Below, piece by piece: positions 50,926 to 59,529 of a stretch of DNA of 64,000 nucleotides (the first letter of the stretch is position 1; the number at the start of each line of letters is the position of its first letter). Both the position numbers and the translations under genes were made by a program. Where the stretch lies: positions 124,001-188,000 of the forward strand of contig CAYQMN010000002.1 of assembly GCA_964418695.1 (NCBI GenBank). The letters run 5' to 3'. The notes beneath the pieces are model-generated. The model worked only from the letters and a program-made list of their open reading frames with translations, made no database searches and had not been told where the DNA came from. The DNA comes from Prado023 sp964418695 (lineage in GTDB: Bacteria > Actinomycetota > Actinomycetes > S36-B12 > CAIYMF01).

Positions 50926-51846
50926 GTGGCGCCGAGCGAGAAGCACCTGCGGCGCCCGCCCACCGGCGATCTGGCGCTGCTCGGCGTGGCGGTCGTGGCC
51001 ATCGCGACCTCGGGGCCGCTCATCGCGGCCTGCGCCGCCCCGGCCCTGGCGATCGCGTTCTGGCGCTGCCTGCTCGGGTCCGGCGCGATGGGCGGCTGGG
51101 TGGCCCTGCGGCGCCGGGCCGAGGTGGCTGCGCTGGGCCGGCGGCAGTGGCGGCTGATGGCGCTGGCCGGGCTGCTGCTCGGTGCGCACTTCGCCACCTG
51201 GGTGCCCAGCCTGCGCCTGACCACGGTGGCCTCCTCGACCGCGCTGGTCGCCACGCAGCCGGTGTGGGCGGCCCTGATCGCGGCTCGGCGCGGGGTGGTC
51301 ATCCCGCGGGTCACCTGGGTGGGGATCGGGGTGGCGCTGACCGGCGTGCTCGTCCTGACCGGGGTCGACTTCGCGGTGACGCCGCGGGCCCTGCTCGGCG
51401 ACCTCCTGGCGCTGGCCGGGGGAGTCCTGGCGGCGCTGTACGTGACCGTCGGCGAGGCGGTCCGCGCGGACACGTCGAACCCGACCTACACGGCCATCTG
51501 CTACGCGGCGGCGGCCGCCGGGCTGCTCGGGCTGGTCGTCGTCCTGCGCATCCCGCTGACCGGGTTCGCCCCGCGGGACTGGGCGCTCATCCTCGCGATC
51601 ACCGGCGGCGCTCAGCTGCTCGGGCACACGATCATCAACCGGGTGCTCGCCACCACCTCGGCGACCGTGGTCTCGATGGCCATCCTGCTGGAGCTGCCCG
51701 GCGCGGCCCTGATCGCGGCGGTCTGGCTCGGGCAGATCCCCTCGGTCGCGGTGCTGCCCGCGGTCGCCCTGCTGCTGGCTGGGATCGTGCTGGTGATCCG
51801 CTCCACCACCGCACCCGACGACCCGGTGAGCGAGCTGGGCGGCTGA
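50926..51846 (+). CDS. EamA-family (DMT) transporter
   Basis: This 306-residue inner-membrane protein has ten predicted helices in two EamA repeats (roughly 15-140 and 150-290). Typical segments are AFWRCLLGSGA, TWVPSLRLTTVASSTALVATQPVWAALIA and GHTIINRVLATTSATVVSMA. Family members export amino acids, purines or other metabolites. The substrate cannot be told. It starts with GTG and is divergent from the sugar operon. It is convergent with the lyase pair. Confidence 0.9.
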   Translation: MAPSEKHLRRPPTGDLALLGVAVVAIATSGPLIAACAAPALAIAFWRCLLGSGAMGGWVALRRRAEVAALGRRQWRLMALAGLLLGAHFATWVPSLRLTTVASSTALVATQPVWAALIAARRGVVIPRVTWVGIGVALTGVLVLTGVDFAVTPRALLGDLLALAGGVLAALYVTVGEAVRADTSNPTYTAICYAAAAAGLLGLVVVLRIPLTGFAPRDWALILAITGGAQLLGHTIINRVLATTSATVVSMAILLELPGAALIAAVWLGQIPSVAVLPAVALLLAGIVLVIRSTTAPDDPVSELGG

Positions 51847-51861
51847 GCCGCCCTCGGGGCG

Positions 51862-52731
51862 TCAGGCGCTCAGGGCGCTGATCGCCTCGTGCATCGCCAG
51901 GATCCGCTCGGCGGACTGGACGTGCAGGTTCTCGATCATCCGGCCGTTGTACGTCACGACCCCCGAACCCCGGCCGGCCTCCCACGCCTCGAGAATCCCC
52001 CGGGCGTCGGCGACGGCCTGCTCGGACGGGGCGAACGCCTCGTTGGCCGGCGCGACCTGGCCCGGATGGATCAGCGTCTTGCCGTCGAACCCGAGCTGGC
52101 GGCCCTGCGCGCACTCGGCGGCGAACCCCTCGGCATTGCGGACGTCGTTGTAGACGCCGTCCAGGATCGCCTTGCCGGTGGCGCGCGCGGCCAGCAGCGC
52201 CAGCCCGAGGCCGGGCAGCAGCGGCTGGCGGCCGGGCACGTGCTCGGCGTACAGCTCCTTGGCCAGGTCGTTGGTGCCCATCACCAGCACCGAGAGGCGC
52301 TCGGAGGCGGCGGCGATCTCGTAGGCGTGCAGCATCGCGATCGGCGTCTCGACCATCGCCCAGAGTGTGGTGCGCTCCGGGGCGCCGTGCCGCTCCATCG
52401 CCGTCACCAGGTCGCGCACGGCCGCAGCCGAGCTGACCTTGGGCACCACGATCGCGGCCGGGCCGGCCGCACAGGCGGCGGCCAGGTCCTCGTCGTGCCA
52501 CGGGGTGTCCGCGCCGTTGACCCGGATCGTCAGCTCGCGCCGGCCGTACTCGCCGGACTTCACCGCCGCGCACGCGGCGTCGCGGGCCGCGGGCTTGGCG
52601 TCGGGCGCGACCGCGTCCTCCAGGTCCAGGATCAGCGCGTCGCACGGGAGGGTCTTGGCCTTCTCCAGCGCGCGCTCGTTGGAGCTGGGCATGTAGAGGA
52701 CCGACCGGCGCGGCCGGAACGCGGCGCTCAC
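51862..52731 (-). CDS. HpcH/HpaI (CitE-like) CoA ester lyase or malyl-CoA thioesterase
   Basis: This 289-residue TIM-barrel enzyme begins with the CitE signature RRSVLYMPSSNERALEKAKTLPCDALILDLEDAVAP. Later motifs are ELTIRVNGADTPWHDEDL, IVVPKVSSA, WAMVETPIAMLHAYEIA and LGFDGKTLIHPGQV. It would cleave or hydrolyse a beta-hydroxyacyl-CoA such as malyl-CoA or citramalyl-CoA. Its GTG start overlaps the stop of the longer lyase gene (GTGA), so the two are translated together. In ethylmalonyl-CoA pathway organisms a similar second protein, Mcl2, is a malyl-CoA thioesterase. Confidence 0.85.
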   Translation of the reverse strand: MSAAFRPRRSVLYMPSSNERALEKAKTLPCDALILDLEDAVAPDAKPAARDAACAAVKSGEYGRRELTIRVNGADTPWHDEDLAAACAAGPAAIVVPKVSSAAAVRDLVTAMERHGAPERTTLWAMVETPIAMLHAYEIAAASERLSVLVMGTNDLAKELYAEHVPGRQPLLPGLGLALLAARATGKAILDGVYNDVRNAEGFAAECAQGRQLGFDGKTLIHPGQVAPANEAFAPSEQAVADARGILEAWEAGRGSGVVTYNGRMIENLHVQSAERILAMHEAISALSA

Positions 52732-53798
52732 GCGGCCACCTCGATCGCGTCGTAGGCCGCCTTGAGCTCGGGGTCGATCGCGGCCAGCTGCTCGGCCAGC
52801 CGGACCATCACCAGGCACTGCTTGAGCGAGGCGTCGTCCTCCATCTTGCCGTCGAGCATGACCGCGCCGGTGCCGTCGCCCATCGCGGCGACCACCCGGC
52901 GGGCGTGCGTGATGTCGGCGACGCTCGGGGCGAAGACCCGGTTGGCGATCGCGATCTGCTTGGGGTGCAGGCTCCACGCGCCCACGCAGCCCAGCAGGAA
53001 CGCGTTGCGGAACTGGTCCTCGCACGCGACCACGTCGGCGATGTCTCCGAACGGGCCGTAGTACGGGTAGATCCCGTGCGTCGCGCAGGCGTCGACCATC
53101 CGGGCGATCGTGTAGTGCCAGAGGTCCTGCTGGAAGATCGCCCGCGGGCCCTCGACGACCCCGTCGACCGGGTCCTGGCGGACCAGGTAGCCGGGGTGCC
53201 CGCCGCCGACGCGCGTGGTCTTCATCCGGCGGTCCGCGGCCAGGTCGGCCGGGCCCAGGGAGAGCCCCTGCATGCGCGGGCTCGCCCCGCAGATCTCCTC
53301 GACGTTGGCCATGCCGCGGGCGGTCTCCAGGATGGCGTGCACCAGGATCGGGCGGTCCAGCCCGGCCTTGGCCTCCAGCTGGGCGAGGATGCGGTCGACG
53401 TAGTGGATGTCCTCGGGGCCCTGCACCTTCGGGACCATGATGACGTCGAGCTTGTGGCCGATCGCCGGCACCAGCGTGGTCAGGTCGTCGAGCACCCAGG
53501 GGCTGTCCAGCGCGTTGATCCGGGTCCACAGCTGGGTCGGGCCGAAGTCGGTCTCCTGCGCGATCCGCAGCAGGCCCTCGCGGGCGGCCTCCTTGCGGTC
53601 GGCCCTGACCGCGTCCTCCAGGTTGCCCAGCAGCACGTCGACGGTGCCGACCATGCCGGGCACCTTGGCGGCCATCTTCTCGTTGCCCGGGTCGAAGAAG
53701 TGGATGGCCCGCGAGGGGCGGGCGGGGATCTCGGTCAGGGGGGCAGGGGCGCCGACCGCCAGCGGGCGGAAGAAGTCCTTGGGGCTCTTGTGAGGCAT
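52728..53798 (-). CDS. Malyl-CoA / beta-methylmalyl-CoA lyase
   Basis: This 356-residue enzyme is predicted to split malyl-CoA to acetyl-CoA and glyoxylate, or beta-methylmalyl-CoA to propionyl-CoA and glyoxylate. Motifs IHFFDPGNEKMAAKVPG, VDVLLGNLEDAV, KLDVIMVPKVQGPEDIHYVD, ETARGMANVEEICGASPRMQ and RRMKTTRVGGGHPGYLV closely recall the Chloroflexus-type enzyme rather than short CitE proteins. So do QQDLWHYTIARMVDACATHG and GAWSLHPKQIAIANRVF. The ATG at 53798 has TACCGT 8 nt upstream. It is co-transcribed with the CitE-like gene. Confidence 0.88.
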   Translation of the reverse strand: MPHKSPKDFFRPLAVGAPAPLTEIPARPSRAIHFFDPGNEKMAAKVPGMVGTVDVLLGNLEDAVRADRKEAAREGLLRIAQETDFGPTQLWTRINALDSPWVLDDLTTLVPAIGHKLDVIMVPKVQGPEDIHYVDRILAQLEAKAGLDRPILVHAILETARGMANVEEICGASPRMQGLSLGPADLAADRRMKTTRVGGGHPGYLVRQDPVDGVVEGPRAIFQQDLWHYTIARMVDACATHGIYPYYGPFGDIADVVACEDQFRNAFLLGCVGAWSLHPKQIAIANRVFAPSVADITHARRVVAAMGDGTGAVMLDGKMEDDASLKQCLVMVRLAEQLAAIDPELKAAYDAIEVAA

Positions 53799-53806
53799 GG
53801 ACCGGG

Positions 53807-53812
53807 ACGGTA
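53807..53812 (-). promoter_or_regulatory. -10 box TACCGT, leaderless start of the malyl-CoA lyase gene
   Basis: TACCGT lies 8 nt before the ATG at 53798 on the minus strand. Confidence 0.5.
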
Positions 53813-53915
53813 GCAAGCACGCCCGGGGCGCCCAGATCGTGGGTCGCGCCCGCCCCGCCCCGCCCCGCGGACCAGGTCAGTCGGCACGCTCAACCGGCTC
53901 GCTCAGCCGCTCAGG

Positions 53916-54710
53916 TCAGCCGCTCGGGGCGCCGGCGGCCGGTGGCTGGTCCATCGATTCCCGCAGGAGGCTCAGCGGGGTGTCGGGGATGAGGATGAAG
54001 CCTTCGGTGGGGCGGTCCAGGTCGAAGGTGACGAACAGCAGCATGGTGACCAGCGCGGCCGTGACCAGCAGGGGAGCCCGATGGCGGTCCAGCACGCCGA
54101 CGTGCAGCCCGAGCAGGAACATGGCCATCGCCGAGCCCGACACCTGCAGCAGCAGCACTTCGGTGGGCACCCGGTTGTTGAGCCCGGAGATCCGCGTGGT
54201 CTGCTGGTCGATCATGTCGTTGAGGGTGTCCATGTACATGCGCGGCGCGGTCCCGGTGGGATCGGCGGCGACCGCCTTGCCCAGGATCGCCCACAGCTGC
54301 TCGTGCAGCGCCGCCCCGTCGGCGACCAGCTGCTTCTGGGCGTCGGTGCCGGGGGCCACATGGCTCACCTGCAGCTCGACGTCGGTGTACTCGATCAGCA
54401 GGGGCATCGACTGGCTGCGGTAGGGCTCGGCCAGGGTCTGGGAGCGCAGCCAGGTGGTGCCGATCGTGTTCGCGTCGTCGACCAGCGCGGCGCGCCGGGC
54501 GTCGTAGCGCCCCAGGGCCAGGGACAGTCCGAACGCCAGGATCAGGCCCATGAAACCCAGCAGGGCGCCCTGAAGCACCCCGGAGGACTCGCGCAGCCCG
54601 CGTTCGTCCTCGCGGCGGAGGTGTCCCAGACGCTGGCCGATGATCGCCGCACCGAGCATGAGTGCCAGCAGCACCACCATCAGCACCGGGGTGCTCAGGC
54701 GCAAGAACAT
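53916..54710 (-). CDS. DUF4239 (bestrophin-like) membrane protein
   Basis: This 264-residue protein has two helices near the N-terminus (about 7-25 and 46-66) and two near the C-terminus (about 180-225). A soluble domain of about 110 residues lies between them. RYDARRAALVDDANTIGTTWLRSQTL and PYRSQSMPLLIEYTDVEL are typical of DUF4239, whose topology resembles bestrophin channels. No function is established. AGGAGG precedes the ATG. It stands alone, with no partner genes. Confidence 0.87.
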   Translation of the reverse strand: MFLRLSTPVLMVVLLALMLGAAIIGQRLGHLRREDERGLRESSGVLQGALLGFMGLILAFGLSLALGRYDARRAALVDDANTIGTTWLRSQTLAEPYRSQSMPLLIEYTDVELQVSHVAPGTDAQKQLVADGAALHEQLWAILGKAVAADPTGTAPRMYMDTLNDMIDQQTTRISGLNNRVPTEVLLLQVSGSAMAMFLLGLHVGVLDRHRAPLLVTAALVTMLLFVTFDLDRPTEGFILIPDTPLSLLRESMDQPPAAGAPSG

Positions 54711-54856
54711 GTCCGGCCACCCTCCTGACCTCACGCCGGCGCCCTGAACCGCTGCGCCCCTCGCGCCGCCAGGCGCCGCTGGAGCCACGGTAGGCCACCC
54801 GCCACGCCAACTCGCGCCGACGCCCGCGAGGAGCCCCGCCCCCCTCGGTTCCCTCG

Positions 54857-54871
54857 GAACCTGGTGGCTTG
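54857..54871. repeat. Single copy of the palindrome half-site GAACCTGGTGGCTTG
   Basis: It matches the arm of the 38133-38186 palindrome except for one base. It lies beside a small hairpin, GGTTCC-CTC-GGAACC, just downstream of the aquaporin terminator on the minus strand. Confidence 0.4.
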
Positions 54872-54881
54872 GGGGGACGGA

Positions 54882-54918
54882 ACGGGCCCCCCATCCCCGT
54901 GGGGGATGAAGGGCCCGT
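54882..54918 (-). terminator. Terminator hairpin of the aquaporin gene
   Basis: The outer stem ACGGGCCC/GGGCCCGT and the inner stem CATCCCC/GGGGATG give a long stable hairpin 27 bp past the aquaporin stop. Confidence 0.75.
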
Positions 54919-54944
54919 CGGTGGCGTTGGGTGGTGGCGCTGGG

Positions 54945-55700
54945 TCAGGCGAGCTGGGCGCGCTCGGCGCCGGCCTCCTGCTCGGGAGGGGTGATCTCCT
55001 CGTCCACGCGCGTGGCCTTCCACACCGCGACCGCCAGCAGCGCCCCGACCAGCGGGGCCACGATGAACAGCCAGACCTGGCCCAAGGCATCCCCGCCGGC
55101 GAACAGCGCCGGGCCCAGCGAGCGGGCCGGGTTGACCGAGGTCCCGTCCAGCGGGATGCCCACCAGGTGCACGGCGGTCAGGGTCAGGCCGACCGCGATG
55201 CCCGCGAAGCCCGGCGCGGCGACCCGCTCGGTGACCAGCAGGATCACGCCGACGAACGCGGCGGTGAGCAGGACCTCCAGCACGAACGCGCCGGCCATGT
55301 CGATCGAGCCGTTGTCGTAGGCGTTGGTGCCCAGGCCGCCGGTCTGGTCGGTGACGCCGAACGAGGAGACGAACAGCTTGAGGACCGCTCCGCCCAGGAT
55401 CGCGCCGGCGAGCTGCGCGACCCAGTAGCCGACGGCCTCGTTCAGCGGCATCCGGCGCCCGACGACCATCGCCAGGGTGACGGCCGGGTTGACGTGGGTG
55501 CCCGAGACCGGGCCGAACGCGTAGGCCAGGCCCATCAGGACCAGGCCGAAGGCCAGCGCGACGCCGACGACGCCGCTGCCCGAGCCGGGGAACTGCTCGT
55601 TGGCGCCGACCTTGCCGGCGATGCCGAACACGGCCGCGCCGACGGCCAGGAAGACGAGGAGGAAGGTGCCGACGAACTCGGCGGTGAGCTTCTTGCCCAT
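54945..55700 (-). CDS. aqpZ: Aquaporin (MIP family, AqpZ-like)
   Basis: This 251-residue water channel has six helices and both half-helix signatures, THVNPAVT and TSVNPARS. The start MGKKLTAEFVGTFLLVFLAVG is typical of AqpZ. The residues near the selectivity filter and the lack of the glycerol-facilitator insertions favour water over glycerol. The ATG at 55700 is where homology begins, although the frame is open to 55901. A hairpin terminator follows. Confidence 0.93.
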   Translation of the reverse strand: MGKKLTAEFVGTFLLVFLAVGAAVFGIAGKVGANEQFPGSGSGVVGVALAFGLVLMGLAYAFGPVSGTHVNPAVTLAMVVGRRMPLNEAVGYWVAQLAGAILGGAVLKLFVSSFGVTDQTGGLGTNAYDNGSIDMAGAFVLEVLLTAAFVGVILLVTERVAAPGFAGIAVGLTLTAVHLVGIPLDGTSVNPARSLGPALFAGGDALGQVWLFIVAPLVGALLAVAVWKATRVDEEITPPEQEAGAERAQLA

Positions 55701-55961
55701 GGTGAGTACCTCAGAGTGGGGGACGAGGGACGGCGGCCATGAGTGGCGTCCTCGTGGCGAGGACGCTGCGCTCGGCGGGCCAGCCGACGCCCACCCTAGG
55801 CGAGCAGCGCCTGCATCGGAATGAGGCGTACCCCACAGTGCGCCCGCCCACGACCGTCCCACAGGGTCGTCAGCGCCGTCTGGAAGCGTCGTCCGAAGCA
55901 CCGCTCGACCTACCGGCGCAGCCGCCCGAGCCGCCGGCCTCAGCTGTCCGACCCGCCGGCC

Positions 55962-56909
55962 TCAGCTGTCCGACCAGAGCTCCTCGTCGGGCACCGGGAC
56001 CCCGCCGGGTGGCTGGTCCTCCCACGCGCGCGGGTCCTCGATCGGCTCCAAGTGAGTGGCCACGATCGTGTGCGGCAGCGCCTCGCGGATCTCGGACTCG
56101 ACCGTCTCCAGCAGGTCGTGGCCGCGCGCGACCGACCAGTCGCCGGGCACCAGCACATGCATCGAGACGAACCGCTGACGCCCGGACTCCCGGGTCTGCA
56201 GGGCGTGGAAGCGGACGTCCTGGCGCTGGTGGCGCTGCAGGATCTCGACGATGAGTCGGTTCTCCTCGGCGGGCAGCGAGGCGTCCAGCAGTCCCATCGC
56301 CGAGCTGCCGATCAGCTGGAGTCCGGCGATGACGATGTTCAGGGCGACCGCCATCGCGATCAGCGGGTCCAGCTGCAGCCAGCCGGTGGCGGCCACCGCC
56401 ACCACGCCCACGATCACCCCGACCGAGGTCCAGACGTCGGTGAGCAGGTGCTTGGCGTCGGCGACCAGCACGATCGAGCGGTGCCGCCGGCCGGCCTTCA
56501 TGAGGATCCAGGCGACCACGCCGTTGATGACCGAGGCGACCACCGAGATCGCCAGGCCCGCGCCCACCGACTCCAGCGGCCTCGGGTTCAGCAGGCGCTC
56601 GACCGCGGTGAGCATGATGAGTCCGGCGGCCACCAGGATCATCAGGCCCTCGACCAAGGCCGAGAAGTACTCGGCCTTGCTCATGCCGAAGTGCAGCCGG
56701 CTGTTGCCCGGCCGGGCGGCTGCCTTCAGGGCGATCAGGGCCACGAACGCGGCCACGATGTTGACGGTGGACTCCAGCGCGTCGGAGAGCAGACCGACCG
56801 AGCCGGTGACCGCGAACGCGCCCAGCTTGAGGCTGAAGACGACCACCCCGGTGGCCACCGAGAGCCACGCGTAGCGGGAGAGGTCCTCCTGCCCATGCAT
56901 GGCCGACAT
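55962..56909 (-). CDS. Cation diffusion facilitator family transporter
   Basis: This 315-residue metal exporter exchanges Zn2+, Fe2+ or similar ions for protons. Six helices carry the metal sites LLSDALESTVN (helix 2) and ADAKHLLTDVWTS (helix 5, the HxxxD pair). The cytoplasmic domain (about 210-300) has the histidines of RFHALQTR and ATHLEPI. The start is either ATG 56909 or ATG 56900, and neither has a clear ribosome binding site. It is divergent from the acyl-CoA dehydrogenase gene. Confidence 0.92.
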   Translation of the reverse strand: MSAMHGQEDLSRYAWLSVATGVVVFSLKLGAFAVTGSVGLLSDALESTVNIVAAFVALIALKAAARPGNSRLHFGMSKAEYFSALVEGLMILVAAGLIMLTAVERLLNPRPLESVGAGLAISVVASVINGVVAWILMKAGRRHRSIVLVADAKHLLTDVWTSVGVIVGVVAVAATGWLQLDPLIAMAVALNIVIAGLQLIGSSAMGLLDASLPAEENRLIVEILQRHQRQDVRFHALQTRESGRQRFVSMHVLVPGDWSVARGHDLLETVESEIREALPHTIVATHLEPIEDPRAWEDQPPGGVPVPDEELWSDS

Positions 56910-57021
56910 CCAACCACCGCGCCCCCGGCGGCGGCGTGGTTCGAGGGATCACCCGCGGTCGGGGGGCGGTGGAGCGTGGAACATACTGGGCGCCAGGCAT
57001 GACCGACCACGAGGAGCACGC

Positions 57022-58230
57022 ATGGGCCGCCTGGCGCAGACCGAGGGACTGACCGACATCCAGCAGGAGATCCTGTCCGCGGTCCACGACTTCGTCGACA
57101 AGGAGATCATCCCCAACGCCCAGCGCCTCGAGCACGCCGACGAGTACCCCACCGACATCGTCGAGGGGATGAAGGAGATGGGGATCTTCGGCCTGGTGAT
57201 CCCCGAGGAGTACGGCGGCCTGGGCGAGTCCCTGCTCACCTACGCCCTGTGCGTGGAGGAGATCGCGCGCGGCTGGATGAGCGTCAGCGGCATCGTCAAC
57301 ACTCACTTCATCGTGGCCTACATGCTCATGCAGCACGGCACCGAGGAGCAGAAGCAGAAGTACCTGCCCCGGATGGCCACCGGCGAGATCCGCGGCGCGT
57401 TCTCGATGAGCGAGCCGCACTGTGGCTCCGACGTCGCGGCGATCACGTCGAAGGCGACCCCCAACGACGACGGCACCTACACGCTGACCGGCCAGAAGAT
57501 GTGGCTGACCAACGGCGGCTCGTCGACGCTGGTCGCGGTGCTGGTCCGCACCGACGCCGATGCCCCCGAGGGCGCCTCGGTCTACAAGAAGATGTCCACG
57601 TTCCTCATCGAGAAGCCGACCGGGTTCGGCGAGGTGCTGCCGGGTCTGAGCATCCCGGGCAAGATCGACAAGATGGGCTACAAGGGCGTCGACACGACCG
57701 AGCTCATCATGGACGACTTCGTCCTCGACGCCGCCGAGCTGCTCGGTGGCACCGCGGGCAAGGGCTTCTACCAGATGATGGACGGCGTCGAGGTCGGCCG
57801 CGTCAACGTCGCCGCCCGGGCCTGCGGGGTCTCGCAGCGCGCGTTCGAGCTGGGCGTGGACTACGCCCAGCAGCGCGTCACCTTCGGCAAGCCGATCGCC
57901 GAGCACCAGGCCGTGTCGTTCCGGCTGGCCGACATGGCCGTCAAGGTCGAGGCGGCCCACCAGATGATGGTCCGTGCCGCGCGCAAGAAGGACTCCGGCG
58001 AGCGCAACGACCTCGAGGCGGGCATGGCCAAGTACCTGGCCAGTGAGTACTGCAAGGAGGTCGTCGAGGACTCGTTCCGGATCCACGGCGGCTACGGCTA
58101 CGCCAAGGAGTACGAGATCGAGCGGCTCTACCGCGAGGCGCCGATGCTGATGATCGGCGAGGGCACCGCGGACATCCAGCGCATGATCATCGCGCGGCGC
58201 CTGCTGGAGGACTACAAGCTCCGCGGGTAG
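57022..58230 (+). CDS. Acyl-CoA dehydrogenase
   Basis: This 402-residue FAD enzyme introduces a 2,3-double bond into acyl-CoA. The FAD/substrate segments are AFSMSEPHCGSDVAAI and MWLTNGGSS. The family signature near the C-terminus is IHGGYGYAKEYEIERLYREAP, followed by GEGTADIQRMIIARRLL. The usual catalytic glutamate region, YREAPMLMIGEGT, is intact. GAGGAGCAC precedes the ATG. It is transcribed alone, so the chain-length preference cannot be inferred from neighbours. Confidence 0.94.
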   Translation: MGRLAQTEGLTDIQQEILSAVHDFVDKEIIPNAQRLEHADEYPTDIVEGMKEMGIFGLVIPEEYGGLGESLLTYALCVEEIARGWMSVSGIVNTHFIVAYMLMQHGTEEQKQKYLPRMATGEIRGAFSMSEPHCGSDVAAITSKATPNDDGTYTLTGQKMWLTNGGSSTLVAVLVRTDADAPEGASVYKKMSTFLIEKPTGFGEVLPGLSIPGKIDKMGYKGVDTTELIMDDFVLDAAELLGGTAGKGFYQMMDGVEVGRVNVAARACGVSQRAFELGVDYAQQRVTFGKPIAEHQAVSFRLADMAVKVEAAHQMMVRAARKKDSGERNDLEAGMAKYLASEYCKEVVEDSFRIHGGYGYAKEYEIERLYREAPMLMIGEGTADIQRMIIARRLLEDYKLRG

Positions 58231-58240
58231 GGGGAACGCC

Positions 58241-58291
58241 GAGTTGGTAGTGGATTCGGCCAACTGAGGTGGTCATATTCGCTACCAACTC
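58241..58291. repeat. Inverted repeat GAGTTGGTAG/CTACCAACTC with a competing third arm
   Basis: Ten-bp perfect arms at 58241-58250 and 58282-58291 can pair. CCAACTG at 58260-58266 can instead pair with GAGTTGG of the first arm, so two alternative hairpins are possible. It starts 10 bp after the acyl-CoA dehydrogenase stop. Confidence 0.65.
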
Positions 58292-58292
58292 A

Positions 58293-58316
58293 GCGCCCGC
58301 ACCGCGCTGCGGGCGC
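58293..58316 (+). terminator. GC-rich hairpin after the acyl-CoA dehydrogenase gene
   Basis: GCGCCCGC and GCGGGCGC pair over 8 bp around an 8-nt loop, followed by TTGC. It probably ends transcription of the dehydrogenase gene. Confidence 0.6.
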
Positions 58317-58420
58317 TTGCGACGCGCCGACAGAAGCGATCGGGTGCAACGGCGGGCCCTGCTCGTGCATGATGCCCCTTCGGGGCGCTGTTGGGGCGGC
58401 GCGAACGGGAGGCCGGCAGG

Positions 58421-59521
58421 ATGACGCTTGCGCTCGACGTGCAGCATGGGGACGCGACGATCAGCCTGCGGGAAGCCCTGAGCCAGCAGGCCCAGGACTG
58501 TCTGGATCTCGGCTCGCCCCTCTCGCACAGGGTGCTGCTCGACCTGGCCGAGCTCACCGCACCCGGTGCCCCCCTCTTCGACCTGTTCGCCGAGTTCCAG
58601 CAGGTGTCCAGCTCCGACCTGGTCGGGCTGCGGCTGCTCGCGGCCGCGCATCGGCTGGCCCTGACCCGCGCCGCCCCCGACTTGGCCGCCTTCTACCCGT
58701 CCTCCAGCGGAGTCGTGCCCACGGACGAGAGCTCGCGGGCTGCCCTGCGAGCCGCGCTGGCGCGGGCCTTCGCCCGCCATCCGCAGGTGGTCCTGCGCTC
58801 GCTGGCCCGGATCCCGCAGACCAACGAGACCGGCCGCGCCCTGCCACTGCGGGGGGCGCTCGGCCGGGTGGTGGCCGCGCACGGCCGGCCGATCCGGCTG
58901 CACGAGCTGGCGGCCTCGGCCGGGCTGAATCTGCGGGCCGACGCGATGGCCTGGGCGCAGGTCCCGATGTCGCCCAGCATCCGGATCGTGGAGCGGGCCG
59001 GCTGCGACCTGCACCCGCTGGACGTGGACCGGGCCGAGGACCGGCTCACGCTGGCCTCCTACATCTGGGGCGACGACTTGGGCCGGATCGAGCGGCTGCG
59101 CACGGCCTTCGTGCTGGCCCACCGGATGCCGGCCACGGTGCGGGCCATGTCGGCGGGCGCGTACGTGACCAGCCTGGCCCACGGAGATCTGATGCCCGGT
59201 CACGCACTGGTCATCTGGCACTCGGCGATGTGGTTCTACCTGGACCGGGCCACCCGCATGGAGATCCGCTCGGGCATCCGCAAGCTGGCCACCCGGGCCT
59301 CGGCGTCCAGCCCCGTGGTGCACCTGTCCTGGGAGCGGCAGCGCGACGCCGCCGACCCGACTCGGCCGTTCGCGCTGGTCGGCCGGTCGTGGCCGGCGGC
59401 GGGCGCCTGGGCGGCGTGGCGTCCGGGTACCCCGGTCGCGCTGGGCACCGGCCCGGCGCACGGGATGCCGATCCGCTGGAACGAGCCCAAACCGCTGCCC
59501 AGCGAGCCGCTGGAGGCCTGA
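58421..59521 (+). CDS. DUF2332 family protein
   Basis: This 366-residue soluble protein is of a family common in actinobacteria and proteobacteria. Family marks are PQTNETGRALPLRGAL and the nearby IRLHELAASAGLNLRADAM, which looks like a degenerate SAM- or nucleotide-binding loop. TRMEIRSGIRKLATRA and PVVHLSWERQRD also fit. The function is unknown. The ATG at 58421 has AGG close by and GGAGG further up. A small hairpin, GCCCC-TTC-GGGGC, lies at 58374-58386 in its leader. Confidence 0.88.
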   Translation: MTLALDVQHGDATISLREALSQQAQDCLDLGSPLSHRVLLDLAELTAPGAPLFDLFAEFQQVSSSDLVGLRLLAAAHRLALTRAAPDLAAFYPSSSGVVPTDESSRAALRAALARAFARHPQVVLRSLARIPQTNETGRALPLRGALGRVVAAHGRPIRLHELAASAGLNLRADAMAWAQVPMSPSIRIVERAGCDLHPLDVDRAEDRLTLASYIWGDDLGRIERLRTAFVLAHRMPATVRAMSAGAYVTSLAHGDLMPGHALVIWHSAMWFYLDRATRMEIRSGIRKLATRASASSPVVHLSWERQRDAADPTRPFALVGRSWPAAGAWAAWRPGTPVALGTGPAHGMPIRWNEPKPLPSEPLEA

Positions 59522-59529
59522 GCCGACGC

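Noticed and set aside
51862..53820. A single 652-codon protein covering both lyase genes on the minus strand
   Set aside because: The first half is out of frame with the real malyl-CoA lyase and has no homology. Two overlapping genes (GTGA) explain the region.
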